In this document: one piece after another, positions 63,301-64,000 of the stretch
Layout: each line of letters starts with the position of its first letter
Position numbering within the stretch: the stretch's first letter is position 1
From: Piper betle
Lineage: Eukaryota; Streptophyta; Magnoliopsida; Piperales; Piperaceae
Direction of reading: 5' to 3'
Length of the DNA stretch: 64,000 nt
NCBI GenBank assembly: GCA_033002965.1
Contig: JAURVB010012890.1
Span: forward strand, 54,088-118,087
Notes under the pieces: generated by a model
What the model was told of the DNA's origin: nothing
The model's input: only the letters and a program-made list of their open reading frames with translations
Database searches by the model: none
Position numbers and translations under genes: made by a program

Positions 63301-64000
63301 ATGTATATACCTGACCTCCTTGAGAATAAGTTTACCTTCATCATGCATCTTCAAATGAATTACTCCTTTACCTTCAATTCTACACTTCTGACCATTGCCA
63401 ATTGTTACATATCCACAATCACTCTTGACAAAATCACAAAACCATTCTTTGTGAGAAGTACAATGAAATGAAGCACCTGAATCAATATACCATGTATCTA
63501 TGTTGTAATCAACATGAGCAAATAAATAAAATTTCTCTTCGTGACCATCAACAACATTAGCTACATTCTTGACTCGCTCGGGACAATCCTTCTTTAAATG
63601 TCCTTCCTTGTCACAAAACCAACAAGTAGGCTTACCCTTGAATTTTCCTTTGGATTTAAAGTGCCCTCGGTTCTTAGGACCTCTACTTTGACTTCTTCCT
63701 CTTTTTTTGCCTTTGCTTTTGTCCACCGACAAAGCTGTGCCCGAGATGGACGGTGTGATATCTACCATGCTTCTCTTCATCATCTCCTGATTCAAGATTG
63801 CACCTAGCACTTCATCAAACATTAGTTTTTCTTTTGATGCATTACTTATAGATGTAATTGCCGTATCCCAACTCTCCAGCAAAGAACACATGAACATTTA
63901 AGATTTAATATCTTCACTAAAAGTCAACTCCACGAATTCAAGTTGTGCCCAAATTTTATTGAAATCATTCAAATGAATAGCAATAGATTTACCTTCGGGC
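60346..64000 (-). pseudogene. Ty1/copia (Tork/Tnt1-like) gag-pol, decayed and truncated by the window edge
   Basis: Gene order on the minus strand: gag end with zinc knuckle CWFCDKEGHLKKDC; protease with YIDSGAS; gag-pre-integrase MLWHRRLGHLSESGM; integrase with DNGGEY and NGVAERMNRT; a long acidic spacer; reverse transcriptase with FLHGDLEEEIYMKQPKGF and LYVDDMLVAG; RNase H with GYVDSDHAGNRDNGRSTSGY and LSSTKAEYVA; C-terminus with NPADMLTKP, stop at 60346-60348. Integrase before RT defines copia; the wording is close to the Tork lineage. It is disabled: TAA at 63898-63900, TGA at 62947-62949, a one-base deficit at the T5 run 62801-62805, TGA at 62762-62764, a one-base deficit near 60565, TGA at 60430-60432. 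The start of gag and the 5' LTR lie beyond 64000. Confidence 0.95.

Noticed and set aside
1..64000. CRISPR arrays, operons, prokaryotic promoters
   Set aside because: The sequence is a plant nuclear genome: spliced genes and plant transposons, and no regularly spaced short repeats with unique spacers.

Overview
This is a nuclear segment of a flowering plant. Spliced genes with GT-AG introns, a plant tRNA-Trp, hAT and Ty1/copia elements, and plant-specific families (ATL and BOI RING ligases, P-class PPR, ATP synthase delta-prime) all point that way. Several genes have very GC-rich first exons and AT-rich later exons (ALG8 is the clearest). That gradient is typical of monocots, so I infer a monocot but cannot name the species.

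Layout, left to right. 1-6018 (+): 3' twelve exons of a large glycine-rich multi-pass membrane protein whose 5' part lies outside the window. 8180-9067 (-): intronless ATL RING-H2 ligase. 11547-14520 (-): ALG8 glucosyltransferase. 14738-24760: an array of diverged direct repeats broken open by a 2.85 kb TGTAA...TTACA element (15239-18091) and a 5.77 kb hAT transposon (18693-24458) with an exact 8-bp target duplication and a decayed transposase. 25710-28290 (+): mitochondrial F1-ATP synthase delta-prime subunit. 29842-32289 (+): protein with an SHI/LRP1-type cysteine motif. 32901-34330: non-autonomous hAT-like element. 34331-46257: about 12 kb with no gene I can support. 46258-47571 (+): BOI-type RING ligase. 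48809-51092 (-): mitochondrial PPR protein. 52402-52473 (-): tRNA-Trp(CCA). 52998-54402 (-): frame-broken gene with a DnaJ-associated N-terminus and a coiled-coil C-terminus. 56770-64000: nested LTR retrotransposons, including a decayed copia element running off the right edge.

The cellular genes look unrelated and independently transcribed. A shared property is that five promoters (ATL, ALG8, ATP synthase delta-prime, the cysteine-motif gene, PPR) carry clustered TGGGCC/GGCCCA 'site II'-type motifs close to the start.

The most striking anomaly is that five cellular genes show single-base reading-frame breaks, mostly one missing base and often in short homopolymers, while the ATL, BOI and ATP synthase genes are intact. 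I think residual long-read consensus errors are the first explanation to test. Real decay is more likely for the 52998-54402 gene, which also has an in-frame stop. I did not find a convincing new biological system. The best structural stories are the two transposons dissecting a tandem array and the compact LTR complex at 56.8-59.4 kb.
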